A stretch of 64,000 nt of DNA from Xanthomonas arboricola pv. populi (GCF_002939945.1 NZ_MDEB01000006.1:124001-188000), one strand, 5' to 3'; shown: positions 33,175 through 43,116, counted from the first letter of the stretch. Notes: a model not told the origin generated them from the letters alone. Made by a program: numbers and translations.

Positions 33175-33447
33175 ATGGCACATCTGAATCAGGACAAATC
33201 CAAACTGCTCGCCCGCGTGCGCAGGATCCGTGGACAAGTAGAGGGGCTGGAGAAAGCGCTGGCGCAGGACGTGGACTGCACCGCGTTGCTGACGCAGGTA
33301 GCGGCGTTTCGTGGCGCTGCGCAGGGCTTGATGGTCGAGCTGCTCAGCGAGCATCTGAAGCACCACGTCGCAGCACCGGAGGCGCTGGGCGAGCGTGAGC
33401 TGGCGGTCGACGACATCGCCGCCATTCTCAAGACGTATCTCAAGTAA
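33175..33447 (+). CDS. dmeR: CsoR/RcnR-family metal-sensing repressor (DmeR-like)
   Basis: A 90-residue all-helical cytoplasmic repressor. Read from MAHLNQDKSK it has H3, C35, H60 and H64, exactly the Ni/Co-ligand positions of E. coli RcnR, which argues for this start rather than the ATG two codons earlier. The LARVRRIRGQVEGLEKAL helix is the family DNA-binding face. It is divergent from dmeF, unlike the dmeRF operons of rhizobia. Metal binding should release the two operator sites in between and induce efflux. Confidence 0.88.
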   Translation: MAHLNQDKSKLLARVRRIRGQVEGLEKALAQDVDCTALLTQVAAFRGAAQGLMVELLSEHLKHHVAAPEALGERELAVDDIAAILKTYLK

Positions 33448-33719
33448 GAGCGGCCATCAAAACGACTGCGCTCACCGCAAGGTGGGCGCGGCCGGTGTCC
33501 GGAATCGGCATGTACCACGCCTGCACTACGGCTCCTCCGCGCCGTCCGCACTCAATGGGTGAGGGTGCGGACGAAATCGATATCCAGCTCGGGCCCAGCG
33601 CCGCGGACCGGGGGTACTTGCATCTTGCTGCCGCCACCGTTGCGTGGCGATGGGGAGGGATTGCACACGATCGAATGTGTAAAGGGTGCTTGACAGATGG
33701 TCGTGCCAGGCGCATCGTG
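33448..33719. other. Intergenic stretch without recognised gene
   Basis: Nothing supportable was found between dmeR and the palindrome at 33720. A single TTGACAG half-motif near 33690 repeats part of that palindrome. Confidence 0.4.
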
Positions 33720-33741
33720 CCTGTCAAGTTGACTTGACAGG
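33720..33741. promoter_or_regulatory. Perfect long palindrome, probable operator of the Xre-type regulator
   Basis: Arms CCTGTCAAGT (33720-33729) and ACTTGACAGG (33732-33741) are perfectly inverted around TG; one more flanking G/C pair extends them to 11. The size and symmetry suit a dimeric HTH repressor, and the nearest such gene is at 34293. TTGACA inside it could be a -35. Assignment to that regulator is inference. Confidence 0.5.
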
Positions 33742-33877
33742 CGAAAGGAATGCGTCGGCAGCATCGGCAATGGGATTGCACACCGGCGTGGTCGGCGCAG
33801 TGGCCGATGCGCAGCGATGCCCGGATCGGGGACATTGGCCTGCCATCGTGTGCATTGGCGCGCGCGAGTCGCTGCGC

Positions 33878-34296
33878 ATGACCCGCTGCAATCGCAACGC
33901 GTTGATAGCGCTCTGCCTGGGCACGGGCCTGCTCGCCGTTGGCGCGCTCTGCCATTGGCGGCGGCTGCCGCTGAGTGCTCACCTCGCCGGGCTGTGTGCC
34001 GGCGTGGGTGTGTCCTGCATGATGCTGGCGCTGCTGCGCTGGCTGTCGCGCGGCAGCCTGCGCGACAGCACGCGGCCGCTGCTGGCGCGGCGCTATCACC
34101 GATGCAGCGACGCATCGAACTGGAGTCGATCGCCGTTGCCGCCGGCCTGGTCAGCGGCGCGTATATGACCGGTGGACTTCTGCAGGCCGCCGAGCTGATC
34201 GACATCCTCGCGATGGTGGCGATGTTGTGGGTGTTTCCGATGTTGTGCGCCATCTACGGCGTCACCAGAAGCATCAATGCCCGACGGTTCGAATGA
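33878..34296 (+). pseudogene. Membrane protein gene broken by internal deletion/frameshift
   Basis: From 33878 one frame encodes a protein-like N-terminus MTRCNRNALIALCLGTGLLA with two hydrophobic segments (to about LRDSTRPLLARRY, near 34097). A different frame, entered at about 34100, encodes MQRRIELESIAVAAGLVSGA and two more hydrophobic segments, ending RSINARRFE at 34296, where the TGA overlaps the start of the HTH gene. Neither frame is protein-like on the other side of the junction. I recall intact homologues having an additional middle part, so deletion plus frameshift is the best explanation. A translational restart at the ATG at 34102 is possible. Confidence 0.65.
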
Positions 34297-34493
34297 ATAG
34301 CCGGGTGCGCGAACTGCGCGAGGCCAACGGCTGGTCGCAAGGCGAGCTGGGCGAACGCTTGGGAGTGTCGCGGCAGACCATCAATGCGCTGGAGACCGGC
34401 AAGTACGATCCCAGTCTGCCATTGGCGTTCCGCATCGCGCGCTTGTTCGGGGAATCGATCGAGCACGTTTTTCTTTATGAAGACGGGCAATAG
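34293..34493 (+). CDS. Small Xre/HTH_3-family transcriptional regulator
   Basis: A 66-residue helix-turn-helix protein of the YozG/Cro type: MNSRVRELREANGWSQGELG then ERLGVSRQTINALETGKYDP, with the recognition helix VSRQTINALETG. The start overlaps the stop of the decayed membrane-protein gene (ATGA). Such tiny regulators are often paired with a membrane protein of this kind. The strong palindrome at 33720 may be its operator, and the hydrolase/NatAB genes follow 66 bases downstream on the same strand. Confidence 0.88.
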   Translation: MNSRVRELREANGWSQGELGERLGVSRQTINALETGKYDPSLPLAFRIARLFGESIEHVFLYEDGQ

Positions 34494-34559
34494 TCGCACC
34501 GGTCACACCCGACCGGCTGCGGTGTCAGGGGATAGGGAATACCAGGAGAGATGGTGGAC

Positions 34560-36131
34560 ATGGTGAAGCAACCCACAGTGGTGGCGGCATTGCTGATTGC
34601 GATGCTGGCTGCCGGATGTCAGCGTGCAGACAAGCCTGCCGAAAACGCCGCTGCCGTAACCAAGGCTGGCGCCACTGCGCCCAGTACCGCGCAGTCACGT
34701 GCAGCGAAGACGCAGACCGGCACCGTTGCCGGCAATCGCTACGGCACATTGCAATTTGCACCGTGCACGCTGAGTTCCGGCAGCGCGGCCGGCAATATCG
34801 AAGCGCAGTGCGCCAGCCTGCGCGTACCGGAAAACCCGGCCGCGCCGACAGGGCGCAGCATCGACTTGAAGATCGCCTGGCTGGAAAGCGATGCCGGCGC
34901 GGGCAGCACGCCGGATCCGGTGTTCTTCATCGCCGGTGGGCCGGGGCAGTCGGCGACCGAGGTTGCCGTCATCGCCGCGGCTGCCTTGCGCGAAGTGCGC
35001 AAAAAGCGCGACATCTTTCTGGTCGATCAACGCGGCACCGGGGGATCGCACCCACTGCGGTGCGAGACTGCCGATGGCAAGCCGTTGCAGGCCGGCATGG
35101 CGTCCAGTCCGGAAGCATTGATGGCCTATGCCCGGCAGTGCGCCGAGGGCTTGCAAGGCCGTGCCGACCCGCGCTACTACACCACCGCCGAAGCCATCGG
35201 CGATCTGGATGCCGTCAGAGCCGCTCTGGGTGTGCCACGCATCGATCTGGTCGGTGTGTCTTACGGCACGCGCGTGGCGCAGCACTATGCCAAACGCTAT
35301 CCCGCACAGACGCGTGCCATCGTGCTCGATGGCGTTGCGCCCAGCGATCTGGTGATCAGCGGCGAGTTTGCACGCACCTTCGAAGACGCACTGATCCTGC
35401 AGTCCGAACAATGCCGTGCCATCGCCGCTTGTCGCGCGCGCTTTCCCACCGATGTGCGCACGCAGCTGCGCACCGTCATGGACCGGTTGAAGGCCGAATC
35501 GCCGGAGGTGGAGTATCGCGATCTGCGCACCAACGCCATCAAGCGCGACCGGGTGACCGCCGACGCGGTGATCGGTCTGGCCTTTACGTTCTCCTACGCA
35601 CCGCAGAGTGCTGCCCTGCTGCCGCTGGTGCTGGATGAAGCCGCCGCAGGTCGCTACGCGCCGTTGATGGCGTTGTCGCACATGGACATGCAGATCAACC
35701 AGCCCATGCAATGGTCGGTGGTGTGCGCCGAAGATGCCGACCGCTATCGTCCGGCACCCGAACATCAGTCACTGCTGCTGGGCGAGGATGTCCCACGCAG
35801 CGTCTTTGCCGCATGCCCTGTGTGGCCCACCGGCAAGCGTGCCGCAGACTTCACCGCGCCACTGCGCTCGCAGGTTCCGGCCTTGCTGTTGTCCGGTCAG
35901 CTGGATCCGGTCACGCCGCCACGCTATGCCGACACCGTGCTCAAGGGACTGCCCAATGGACGGCATCTGGTTGCGCCCGGCCAGGGACACAGTGTCATGG
36001 CGCTGGGCTGCATGCCCAAACTGATGGCGCAGTTCATGGAAACCGCCAACGCCGGTGCGCTGGACGCGCACTGCGTTGCCGATCTCAACAACGTGCCCGC
36101 GTTTACCTCGTTCAATGGATGGGAACCATGA
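34560..36131 (+). CDS. Lipoprotein alpha/beta hydrolase (peptidase S33/TAP-like)
   Basis: A 523-residue envelope lipoprotein with signal and lipobox LLIAMLAAGC. The alpha/beta-hydrolase triad is visible: S234 in GVSYGT, D449 in SGQLDPVTPP and H477 in GQGHSV; the oxyanion region is FFIAGGPGQSA. The lid region (about 250-400) and the TAP C-terminal domain fit proline iminopeptidase or tripeptidyl-aminopeptidase relatives (SlpD/E, TAP). The ATG at 34560 is favoured because the ATG nine bases earlier lies too close to AGGAGAG. It is followed after 31 bases by a NatA-type ATPase, suggesting a common operon that processes and exports a peptide or antibiotic. Confidence 0.82.
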   Translation: MVKQPTVVAALLIAMLAAGCQRADKPAENAAAVTKAGATAPSTAQSRAAKTQTGTVAGNRYGTLQFAPCTLSSGSAAGNIEAQCASLRVPENPAAPTGRSIDLKIAWLESDAGAGSTPDPVFFIAGGPGQSATEVAVIAAAALREVRKKRDIFLVDQRGTGGSHPLRCETADGKPLQAGMASSPEALMAYARQCAEGLQGRADPRYYTTAEAIGDLDAVRAALGVPRIDLVGVSYGTRVAQHYAKRYPAQTRAIVLDGVAPSDLVISGEFARTFEDALILQSEQCRAIAACRARFPTDVRTQLRTVMDRLKAESPEVEYRDLRTNAIKRDRVTADAVIGLAFTFSYAPQSAALLPLVLDEAAAGRYAPLMALSHMDMQINQPMQWSVVCAEDADRYRPAPEHQSLLLGEDVPRSVFAACPVWPTGKRAADFTAPLRSQVPALLLSGQLDPVTPPRYADTVLKGLPNGRHLVAPGQGHSVMALGCMPKLMAQFMETANAGALDAHCVADLNNVPAFTSFNGWEP

Positions 36132-36162
36132 GCCGCACCGACCACGCCACGGAGGCGCACGC

Positions 36163-36905
<743 letters not shown>

Positions 36906-36909
<4 letters not shown>

Positions 36910-38099
36910 GCACCACATTATCGTTGTCCACGCTGTGGACGGTGCTGCGCAGGGAATTGCGCGACATCGGCCGCGATCGCCGCACGCTGGCGCTGGCCTT
37001 GCTGCTGTCGCCCTTGCTGTATCCGATCCTGATCCTTGGCATGGGCGCATTGAGCGAAAGCCGCGTGCGTACGCAGATCGACAAGCCGTTGGAGATCCCC
37101 ATGCTCGGCCGCGAGAACGCGCCCAATCTGGTGCGCTTTCTGGCCGCGCAGGGGCTCAATGCGGTCGATGCGCCGGCCGATCTGACCGCCGCAATCCGCA
37201 ATCAGGATGTGGATGTGGCACTACGCATCAGCGCCAGCTACGCCGACGATTGGCGCGCCGGGCGCCCGGCCCTGGTGGAGGTGATCAAGGACAGCACGCG
37301 GCGCGAGGCCGATGTGCCGAGCCTGCGCCTGCAGGCTGCGCTCAGCAGCTATAGCCAGCAGGTCGGCGCACTGCGGCTGCTGGCGCGCGGCATCGATGCG
37401 CAGGTGGGCAGGCCGCTGGAAATCGCCGCGCAGGATCTGGCCACCGCCGACGCCAAGCGCGGGCAGATGATGGCGATGCTGCTGCCGGTGCTGCTGGTGA
37501 TCACCTCGTTCCTGGGTGGCGCCTCGTTGATTCTGGATGCCACCGCCGGCGAGCGCGAACGCCAGTCGCTGGAACCCTTGCTGGCCACGCCGGCGCCGCG
37601 CAGTGCCATCGTCAGCGGCAAGATCGCCGCCGCCTGCGTGGTCGGCATGGTGTCGTTGCTGCTGACCCTGCTGGCCTTCAAGTTGAGTGCGCAGCTGTCC
37701 ACCTCGAACCTGGGGCGCCAGCTCAACGTCGGCGTCGTGCCGATGCTGCAGATGCTGTTCATCCTGGTGCCGATGCTGTTCATCGGCACCTCGCTGCTGA
37801 CCTATCTGGCCGCCGCCGCCAAGAGCATGAAAGAAGCGCAGGCGCATATGACCTGGCTGTTGCTGCTGCCGATGCTGCCGGGCTATGCGCTGATGGCGTA
37901 TCCGTTGAAGACGCAGCTGTGGCATTTCGCGGTGCCGTTTCTGGCGCAGAACCAGATGCTGCTCAAGGTGATCCGCCATGAGCAGATCAACGCGCAGACC
38001 TGGGCGGTGTATCTGCTGGCGGGCTTCGGTGTGGCGGCGGTGCTGTGGTACGCGGCGGTGCGGCGCTATCACCAGGAGCGGCTGGCGATTTCCGGATGA
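36906..38099 (+). CDS. ABC-2 permease (NatB-like)
   Basis: A 397-residue inner-membrane permease with one N-terminal helix, a long extracytoplasmic domain (about 45-180) and five or six C-terminal helices starting MMAMLLPVLLVITSFLGGAS. GERERQSLEPLLATPAPRS is the conserved ABC-2/NatB coupling region. It is coupled to the ATPase by an ATGA overlap. The unit ends in repeats and a strong terminator at 38357. With the upstream lipoprotein hydrolase it forms a likely export/processing module of unknown cargo. Confidence 0.87.
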
Positions 38100-38100
38100 T

Positions 38101-38343
38101 GTCCCTTCTCCCACCGGGAAAAGGGGGCGCGTAGCGCCGGATGAGGGTGCGGATTGCCAGTACGAATGCACGGTTACTGTTGGCGATGTTGGTCGCGAAT
38201 GGTTGAATGTGGCTGTTGTCTATGACGTTCGTGATGTTCACTTCGGTGGTCGTACCCTCACCCCAACCCCTCTCCCGCAGGAGAGGGTCAGCAATTCCTT
38301 CTCCCTTCGGGAGAAGGTGCCCGAAGGGCGGATGAGGGTACGG
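38101..38343. repeat. Two dispersed ttctccc-type hairpin elements
   Basis: The first begins cccttctcccaccgggaaaa and continues cgccggatgagggtgcgg. The second (38253-38343) starts with ccctcaccccaacccctctc and includes ccttctcccttcgggagaag plus gtgcccgaagggcggatgag. These share wording with the elements near 21.7-22.1 and 47.2 kb and probably fold into hairpins. Confidence 0.65.
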
Positions 38344-38356
38344 ATGACCAGCCAAC

Positions 38357-38386
38357 AAAAAAAGCCCGCATCGCTGCGGGCTTTTT
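38357..38386. terminator. Strong bidirectional rho-independent terminator
   Basis: AAAAAGCCCGCA and TGCGGGCTTTTT form a 12-bp stem with a TCGC loop, with A- and T-runs on both sides. It separates the NatAB-type operon (plus) from the TonB-domain gene (minus). Confidence 0.9.
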
Positions 38387-38520
38387 GTCTGGCGCCCGAC
38401 ATTCGCCGGGAGTGCAGTGCATCGATCATCGGCAGCCATCAGCCATCAGCCATCAAACGATCGACGACCAGCGGACTCACTTGCCCGCGTGCAGCACTAC
38501 TCGATCGCCTAACGGCCCAC

Positions 38521-39519
38521 TCAACCACCCGGGTTGAACGACAGCGTGCGCCGCGTGGTCACCGGTGCGGCCACCGGTTCGAAGCGCCAGCGCTTGACCG
38601 CATTGAGCGCTTCGCGATCGAACACGCGCGGCGGAGTGGCGCGCAGCACGCGCGAGGCGGTGATCGAGCCGTCGGTGCCGACGGTGATCTCCACCAGCAC
38701 TTCGCCGGAGGTGCCGGCGCGTAGCGCTTCTGTTGGGTAACGTGGCGCCGGGGTGCTGATCGGGCGCAGCGACTGCGCGGCCGGTGCGGCTGCAGCGGCC
38801 GCCGGTGCCGGGCGCGGGGCGGCCTGCACCGGCGCCGGGGTTTCGGCCTGACGGCGCGCGGCGGCCTGGCGTTCGGCCTCGGCGGTCTGCTGGCGCGTGG
38901 CTTCCTGTTGCGCGGCGATCTGCTGCGCAGCGGTCGCCTCGCGGGTCTGCTGCTCGGCCAGACGCTTCTGCTCGGCCGCCTGCTTTGCCTTGTCTTCGAC
39001 CAGCTTCTTGGCCTGTTCGGCATCCTGCTCGGAGCGGCTGGCGGCGGTCTTGATGCCGGTTTCCAGGCCGCTCTTCAGGCGCGGCAGTGCCGGGGCCTTG
39101 GGGTCGACCTTTTCGATCAGCGCGATCAGCCGCTGCGCTTCGGGAAATTCTTCGCGGCTGATGCTTTGTTCGGCGGCGATCAGCGTGTACGGCAGCAGAT
39201 CGGTCAGCGCGCTGTTGACGGTGGCGTCCTGCGGTTGCTTTTCGCGCAAGGCCAGGTAGTACTCCACCGCGTTGTCGCCGGCCGGGGCGTACATACGATT
39301 GTCCTGCAAGGCCTTGGTGGCCGATTCGCGCAGCTGGTTGGCGGCCATCGACTGCACCTGCGGCGACACCGCAGTGGCCGGGGTCGGCGCGGCGGCCGAT
39401 GCCGCAGGCGTGGCGCCGGTGGCGGCCTTGTCGTCCTGCTTGGAGCAGGCAGCCAAGCCCACCAGCAAAATGACCGGCGCGATCCGGCGCGCCATACGGC
39501 CCTGTGTCAGATCCAACAT
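38521..39519 (-). CDS. TonB-family C-terminal domain protein with lipoprotein signal
   Basis: A 332-residue envelope protein. The N-terminus has a lipobox (LLVGLAAC) instead of the uncleaved anchor of classical TonB. A helical region (about 50-150) and a long Gln/Ala/Lys/Arg-rich coiled-coil-like stretch (about 155-225) follow, then a Pro/Ala linker and a TonB C-terminal domain (about 245-332, PRYPTEALRAGTSGEVLVEI and FDREALNAVKRWRFEPV). The ATG follows AGGGG by six bases. It lacks the Pro-rich EP/KP spacer of TonB. It may not be an energy transducer at all; a periplasm-spanning lipoprotein adaptor is also possible. No exbBD is adjacent. Confidence 0.75.
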   Translation of the reverse strand: MLDLTQGRMARRIAPVILLVGLAACSKQDDKAATGATPAASAAAPTPATAVSPQVQSMAANQLRESATKALQDNRMYAPAGDNAVEYYLALREKQPQDATVNSALTDLLPYTLIAAEQSISREEFPEAQRLIALIEKVDPKAPALPRLKSGLETGIKTAASRSEQDAEQAKKLVEDKAKQAAEQKRLAEQQTREATAAQQIAAQQEATRQQTAEAERQAAARRQAETPAPVQAAPRPAPAAAAAAPAAQSLRPISTPAPRYPTEALRAGTSGEVLVEITVGTDGSITASRVLRATPPRVFDREALNAVKRWRFEPVAAPVTTRRTLSFNPGG

Positions 39520-39657
39520 GCGTGCCCCTTACCCCGAGTGCGAAAGATAACGTTGCTGCGGCGAGCGCCGGCCACTGTTCCCGCAATGGACGGCAAAGCG
39601 GCAATCTAGCATTGCTGGGGCGGTCTAAGCCAAGGGGGCGCCTGCCGGGCGCGACAT

Positions 39658-41220
39658 TCATCCCGCCCCGGTGGCCAGTGCCGCGTCGGCCGGCAGCCGC
39701 GTTGCCGGGTCGGGCAGCGGTGCCGGGCAATAGCGCCGCAGGAAGTCCGCATGCGCAGGCAGCCGCACCAAGGCAGCATCGACACGCGTGCGGATGGTCT
39801 CCAGAAAATGACTCAGCTCGGCATCGCCCATCAGGTCGGCCACCGGGTGGTGCTGCTTCGGCGTGATGCCCTGGCCCAGCATCACCTGCACCCAGGAATT
39901 TTCCGCGAACAGCTCGTTGGCCTGATGGAACACCCGCCCGCTCTGGCGGAACAACTCCACCCGATGGCGTAGCGTGTCGGGGATGTCCATCGCCGCGCAA
40001 TCGCGCCAGAACGGCGTGTCGCGGCGGTCGGTGGCGTGGTAATGCAGGATCACGAAATCGCGGATATGGGTGATTTCGGCGGCGGCCTGGCGGTTGTATT
40101 CGGCGATGTCGACCGCGTTGATGACCTGCGGAAAGGTCTGCATCAGCCGGATGATGCCGCGCTGGATCAGATGGATGTTGGTCGATTCCAATGGCTCCAG
40201 AAAGCCGCTGGCCAGCCCCAGCGCCACGCAGTTCTTTTCCCACACCCGATGCCGCTGATTGGGCGTGAAGCGCAGTGCGCGCGGCTGGGTCAGTGCCCAG
40301 CCGCTGAGATTGCGCTGCAGCACCTGCGCGGCGCTGTCCTGGTCCATGTAGCGGCTGGAGTACACGATGCCGTTGCCGACCCGGTGCTGCAGCGGAATGC
40401 GCCACATCCAGCCGGCCTGATCGGCGCGCGAGCGGGTGTAAGGCACCGGCGCGCCGACCGATTCGGTCTGCACCGCCAGCGCGCTGTCGGCAAACAGCCA
40501 CTGCGACCAATCGTCCGTGCCCACGCCCAGCGTCTTGCCGATCAGCAGGCCGGCAAAGCCGGTGCAATCCAGGAACAGATCGCCTTCCACCCGCGTGCCG
40601 TTGTCCAGCGTCAGCGCGGTGAGATAGCCGCTGTGCGCATCGGTCTCCACGCGGCCGATGCGGCCTTCGATGCGCTGTACGCCGAAGCCTTCGCTGAAGC
40701 GGCGCAGGAAGCGCGCATACAGGCCGGCATCCAAGTGATAGGCGTAATTCATGCCGCCGTTGGGCAGATGCGCGAAGCGGCCTTCCTGCGCGGCGCGCAG
40801 CTCGAGACAGTAGTCGCCGAAGTCGCGTGCCACGCCACGCTGCCGGCCCTTCAACCAGAAATGCTGGAAGCCGGCGCTCCAGTGATCGGTGCCGGTATGG
40901 CCGAAGGAGTGGATGTAGTGCCGGTCGACATCGCGCCAGTGTTCGAAGCCGATGCCGAGCTTGATGGTGGCCTGGGTGGCGGCCATGAACGCGGCCTCGT
41001 CGATCTCCAGCAAGCGGTGGAAGGTGACCAGGCTGGGGATGGTGGCTTCGCCCACGCCCACCGTGCCGATCTCGTCCGATTCCACCAGGGTGATCTGCAG
41101 GTGCCGGCCCAGCACCTTGGATAACGCGGCGGCGGCCATCCAGCCGGCGGTGCCGCCACCGGCGACGACGACGCGGCGCACCGGGCGCTGTTGTGGGTCG
41201 GAAGGGGCGGTGTCGGTCAT
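39658..41220 (-). CDS. Flavin-dependent tryptophan-halogenase-family enzyme
   Basis: A 520-residue cytoplasmic FADH2-dependent halogenase. Visible are the FAD loop VVVAGGGTAGWMAAAAL (about 17-33), the catalytic lysine (K87 in TIKLGIGF) that directs hypohalous acid, and the halogenase signature WMWRIP (271-276). VGVGEATIPSL is also conserved. All key residues are intact, so it should be active on a substrate supplied by the neighbourhood or free indoles; related X. campestris enzymes have been reported to prefer bromide. It is the last gene of a minus-strand cluster with a TonB receptor, SapC and a cupin, an arrangement seen in carbohydrate- or aromatic-utilising loci. No flavin reductase is adjacent. 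Confidence 0.9.
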   Translation of the reverse strand: MTDTAPSDPQQRPVRRVVVAGGGTAGWMAAAALSKVLGRHLQITLVESDEIGTVGVGEATIPSLVTFHRLLEIDEAAFMAATQATIKLGIGFEHWRDVDRHYIHSFGHTGTDHWSAGFQHFWLKGRQRGVARDFGDYCLELRAAQEGRFAHLPNGGMNYAYHLDAGLYARFLRRFSEGFGVQRIEGRIGRVETDAHSGYLTALTLDNGTRVEGDLFLDCTGFAGLLIGKTLGVGTDDWSQWLFADSALAVQTESVGAPVPYTRSRADQAGWMWRIPLQHRVGNGIVYSSRYMDQDSAAQVLQRNLSGWALTQPRALRFTPNQRHRVWEKNCVALGLASGFLEPLESTNIHLIQRGIIRLMQTFPQVINAVDIAEYNRQAAAEITHIRDFVILHYHATDRRDTPFWRDCAAMDIPDTLRHRVELFRQSGRVFHQANELFAENSWVQVMLGQGITPKQHHPVADLMGDAELSHFLETIRTRVDAALVRLPAHADFLRRYCPAPLPDPATRLPADAALATGAG

Positions 41221-41232
41221 GGCGTCAGATCC

Positions 41233-42246
41233 TCAGCGATTCAGGCGTTGCAGCAACCGCGCGCGCAGGCTGCGGGCACGGGTCTCGTCCATCGGCGCCA
41301 GGACGCCGCGCGCAGACTCCGGCATGTGGGCGGCGGTGTCGGTGTCGGCATCGAACACGTAATGGTCGAACACGTCCTGCCAGATGGCGCGCTGTTCGGC
41401 GGGCAGGTCGCGGAGGGTGAGCAGCGCCAGCATCAGCGCGTTCATCGGCGAATCCATGTAGGCCGGGCTCTGCCGCCACCAGAAATTCACCAGCACGTTG
41501 AACGGTGTCAGCGCTTCGACGTGATGCCACCACATGCTGGGAATGAACAATGCATCGCCCGGTTCCAGCTCGGCCACCAGCGCGTGTTCCAGCGCCTGCG
41601 CATAGCGTGGAAAGCGCTGCAGATCCGGCGCGGCGATATCGACCAGGCTGACCGGCTGCCCGGCCGGGGTGAGATCGAGCGGGCCGATATACAGATTGAC
41701 CAGCTGCTGCGGTGGAAACAGGGTAAAGCGGCGGCGCCCGGCGACCACGCAGGCCAGGTTGTCGGGCAGGTCCTGGTGGGCGGCGATGCGGGTGCGGTTG
41801 CCGATCCAGATGCTGGCCAGCGGCTCGCGCTGCGGCAGCGCGATCGGGTTGTGCGCGCGCAGGCCCGGCAGGTAGGTGTCCAGCGTGGTGGAACCGACAT
41901 AGATCGCCGGTGGTTGCGGGTTGTGCAGATCGCGCAGCAAGGTCTCCAGCACCACGCTCAGCGGCACGCGTTCGGGGCGAAAATTGAAGCCGCTCATGTC
42001 CGCGTTGTAGAAGAAGCGCCCACCGATGTCCGGCGGACCGACCTGCGCCACCACTGCCTCGCCGCGATCGAAACCGCGCAGATACGCGGCCGCCGCGTGT
42101 GCAGAGGTGGCGCCGGCCTGCGCCAATGGCCAGGCGCGGACCAGCCCGCGCAATACCAACGGCGTTGTCGAGCGCAGCACGGCCGGGTCCAGCTGTTGCG
42201 GGTCCAGTCCGTGCAATTCTTCGATGGCGCGCGGCTCAGCCAGCAT
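41233..42246 (-). CDS. Cupin/JmjC-like (cupin_8) protein
   Basis: A 337-residue protein with a JmjC-type double-stranded beta-helix. Candidate iron ligands are H157 and D159 (RIAAHQDLPDN) and H241 or H242 in MWWHHVEAL; GRRRFTLFPPQQ and FIPSMWWHHV are typical of cupin_8. It could be an Fe(II)/2-oxoglutarate-dependent hydroxylase. The ATG gives MLAEPRAIEELHG and overlaps the SapC stop by eleven bases; the halogenase gene follows after 12 bases, so the three are translationally linked. Substrate unknown. Confidence 0.82.
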   Translation of the reverse strand: MLAEPRAIEELHGLDPQQLDPAVLRSTTPLVLRGLVRAWPLAQAGATSAHAAAAYLRGFDRGEAVVAQVGPPDIGGRFFYNADMSGFNFRPERVPLSVVLETLLRDLHNPQPPAIYVGSTTLDTYLPGLRAHNPIALPQREPLASIWIGNRTRIAAHQDLPDNLACVVAGRRRFTLFPPQQLVNLYIGPLDLTPAGQPVSLVDIAAPDLQRFPRYAQALEHALVAELEPGDALFIPSMWWHHVEALTPFNVLVNFWWRQSPAYMDSPMNALMLALLTLRDLPAEQRAIWQDVFDHYVFDADTDTAAHMPESARGVLAPMDETRARSLRARLLQRLNR

Positions 42247-42937
42247 GGCGGCGCTGCAGGCGGTCGAGCAGGTGGCGGAACTGCGCGATCGAGGCCACCG
42301 CCATGTACAGCGGTTCCAGATCGCCGTGCCGGTGCAACTTGAGCAACGCCGCATCGTCGAGCGCGCGCAGGCGTTCTTCGTGCACTGCGTAGAGCCCTGC
42401 CAGGCGGCATTCCAGGCCGTTTTCCAGCGTGGCCTCGAACACGAACGGTTCCAGCAGATCGTAGCTGAGCAAGCGTGCGACGAAGGCCTCGCTCGCGGTC
42501 AGGCCATCGTGCAAGGTGCGCAACACCTGGCTGATGTGGTCGAGAAACGCGGTGGTGCCGCCGTGTTCGCGAAACAGCACCTCGCCTTCGCTGCGGCTGA
42601 TGCGCGGGCTGTCCAGATCCACGTGCACCATCGGTCCGTCCGCCTGCTCGCCGATCAGAAACGGTTGCCGCTGGATCGCCAGCGGCACATACGGCGCATC
42701 CCAGCGCGCGCCGTCCAGGAACAGGTTCTCGCCCAGGCGTAATCCCAGCAATGCCAGCGGCTGAAAACTGCGCTCGCCGCTGCGATGGAACACGATCGGG
42801 TATTGCGCCTGCAGTTGGCGAAATTCCTGCGGAAAGGTCGCAGCCGACATCACGTCGTCGCCGTAGGCGGCGCCGTGCGCAGTGATCACGCGCAGGTCGC
42901 GGTGATCGAGGTTGTTCAACAACACGGCATTGGTCAT
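42236..42937 (-). CDS. SapC family protein
   Basis: A 233-residue SapC-like protein (PLALLGLRLGENLFLDGARW, VHVDLDSPRISRSEGEVLF). SapC was first described next to Campylobacter S-layer genes, but in Xanthomonas and Caulobacter relatives it is coded beside TonB receptors and halogenase-like genes; the molecular role is unknown. No clear ribosome site precedes the chosen ATG. The downstream cupin gene overlaps it. Confidence 0.78.
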   Translation of the reverse strand: MTNAVLLNNLDHRDLRVITAHGAAYGDDVMSAATFPQEFRQLQAQYPIVFHRSGERSFQPLALLGLRLGENLFLDGARWDAPYVPLAIQRQPFLIGEQADGPMVHVDLDSPRISRSEGEVLFREHGGTTAFLDHISQVLRTLHDGLTASEAFVARLLSYDLLEPFVFEATLENGLECRLAGLYAVHEERLRALDDAALLKLHRHGDLEPLYMAVASIAQFRHLLDRLQRRHAG

Positions 42938-43002
42938 GGGGGAAAGACACATCACGCGGGGCGCGTGGCCCATGCTTGGACAGTTGCTTCGGCATGGCAA
43001 GT

Positions 43003-43073
43003 CCCGGATGCGACACATCCGGGAAACGCCACGAGAGAGCCGTGCGAAACGCCCCGGCAGACTCACTGCCGGG
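43003..43073. other. Two hairpins between the TonB receptor and SapC genes
   Basis: CCCGGATG/CATCCGGG (43003-43023) and CCCGGCA/TGCCGGG (about 43054-43073) are perfect stems in the 179-base gap. For minus-strand transcription the T-run at 43081-43087 comes before, not after, the stems, so these are not standard terminators. They may trim or stabilise the receptor mRNA. Confidence 0.45.
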
Positions 43074-43116
43074 AGCGCTTAAAAAAAGAACATCACTGCA
43101 TGACCACAGCGCTGCA

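Noticed and set aside
33750..33881. 43-codon frame after the 33720 palindrome overlapping the next ATG
   Set aside because: AAGGA touches the ATG with no spacing and the translation is not protein-like; more likely leader sequence.
34082..34110. Programmed ribosomal frameshift in the membrane-protein gene
   Set aside because: No slippery heptamer or downstream pseudoknot is visible at the junction; deletion plus frameshift is simpler.
43054..43087. Hairpin plus A/T-run as terminator of the TonB receptor gene
   Set aside because: For minus-strand transcription the T-run precedes the hairpin, so it cannot be a standard terminator.
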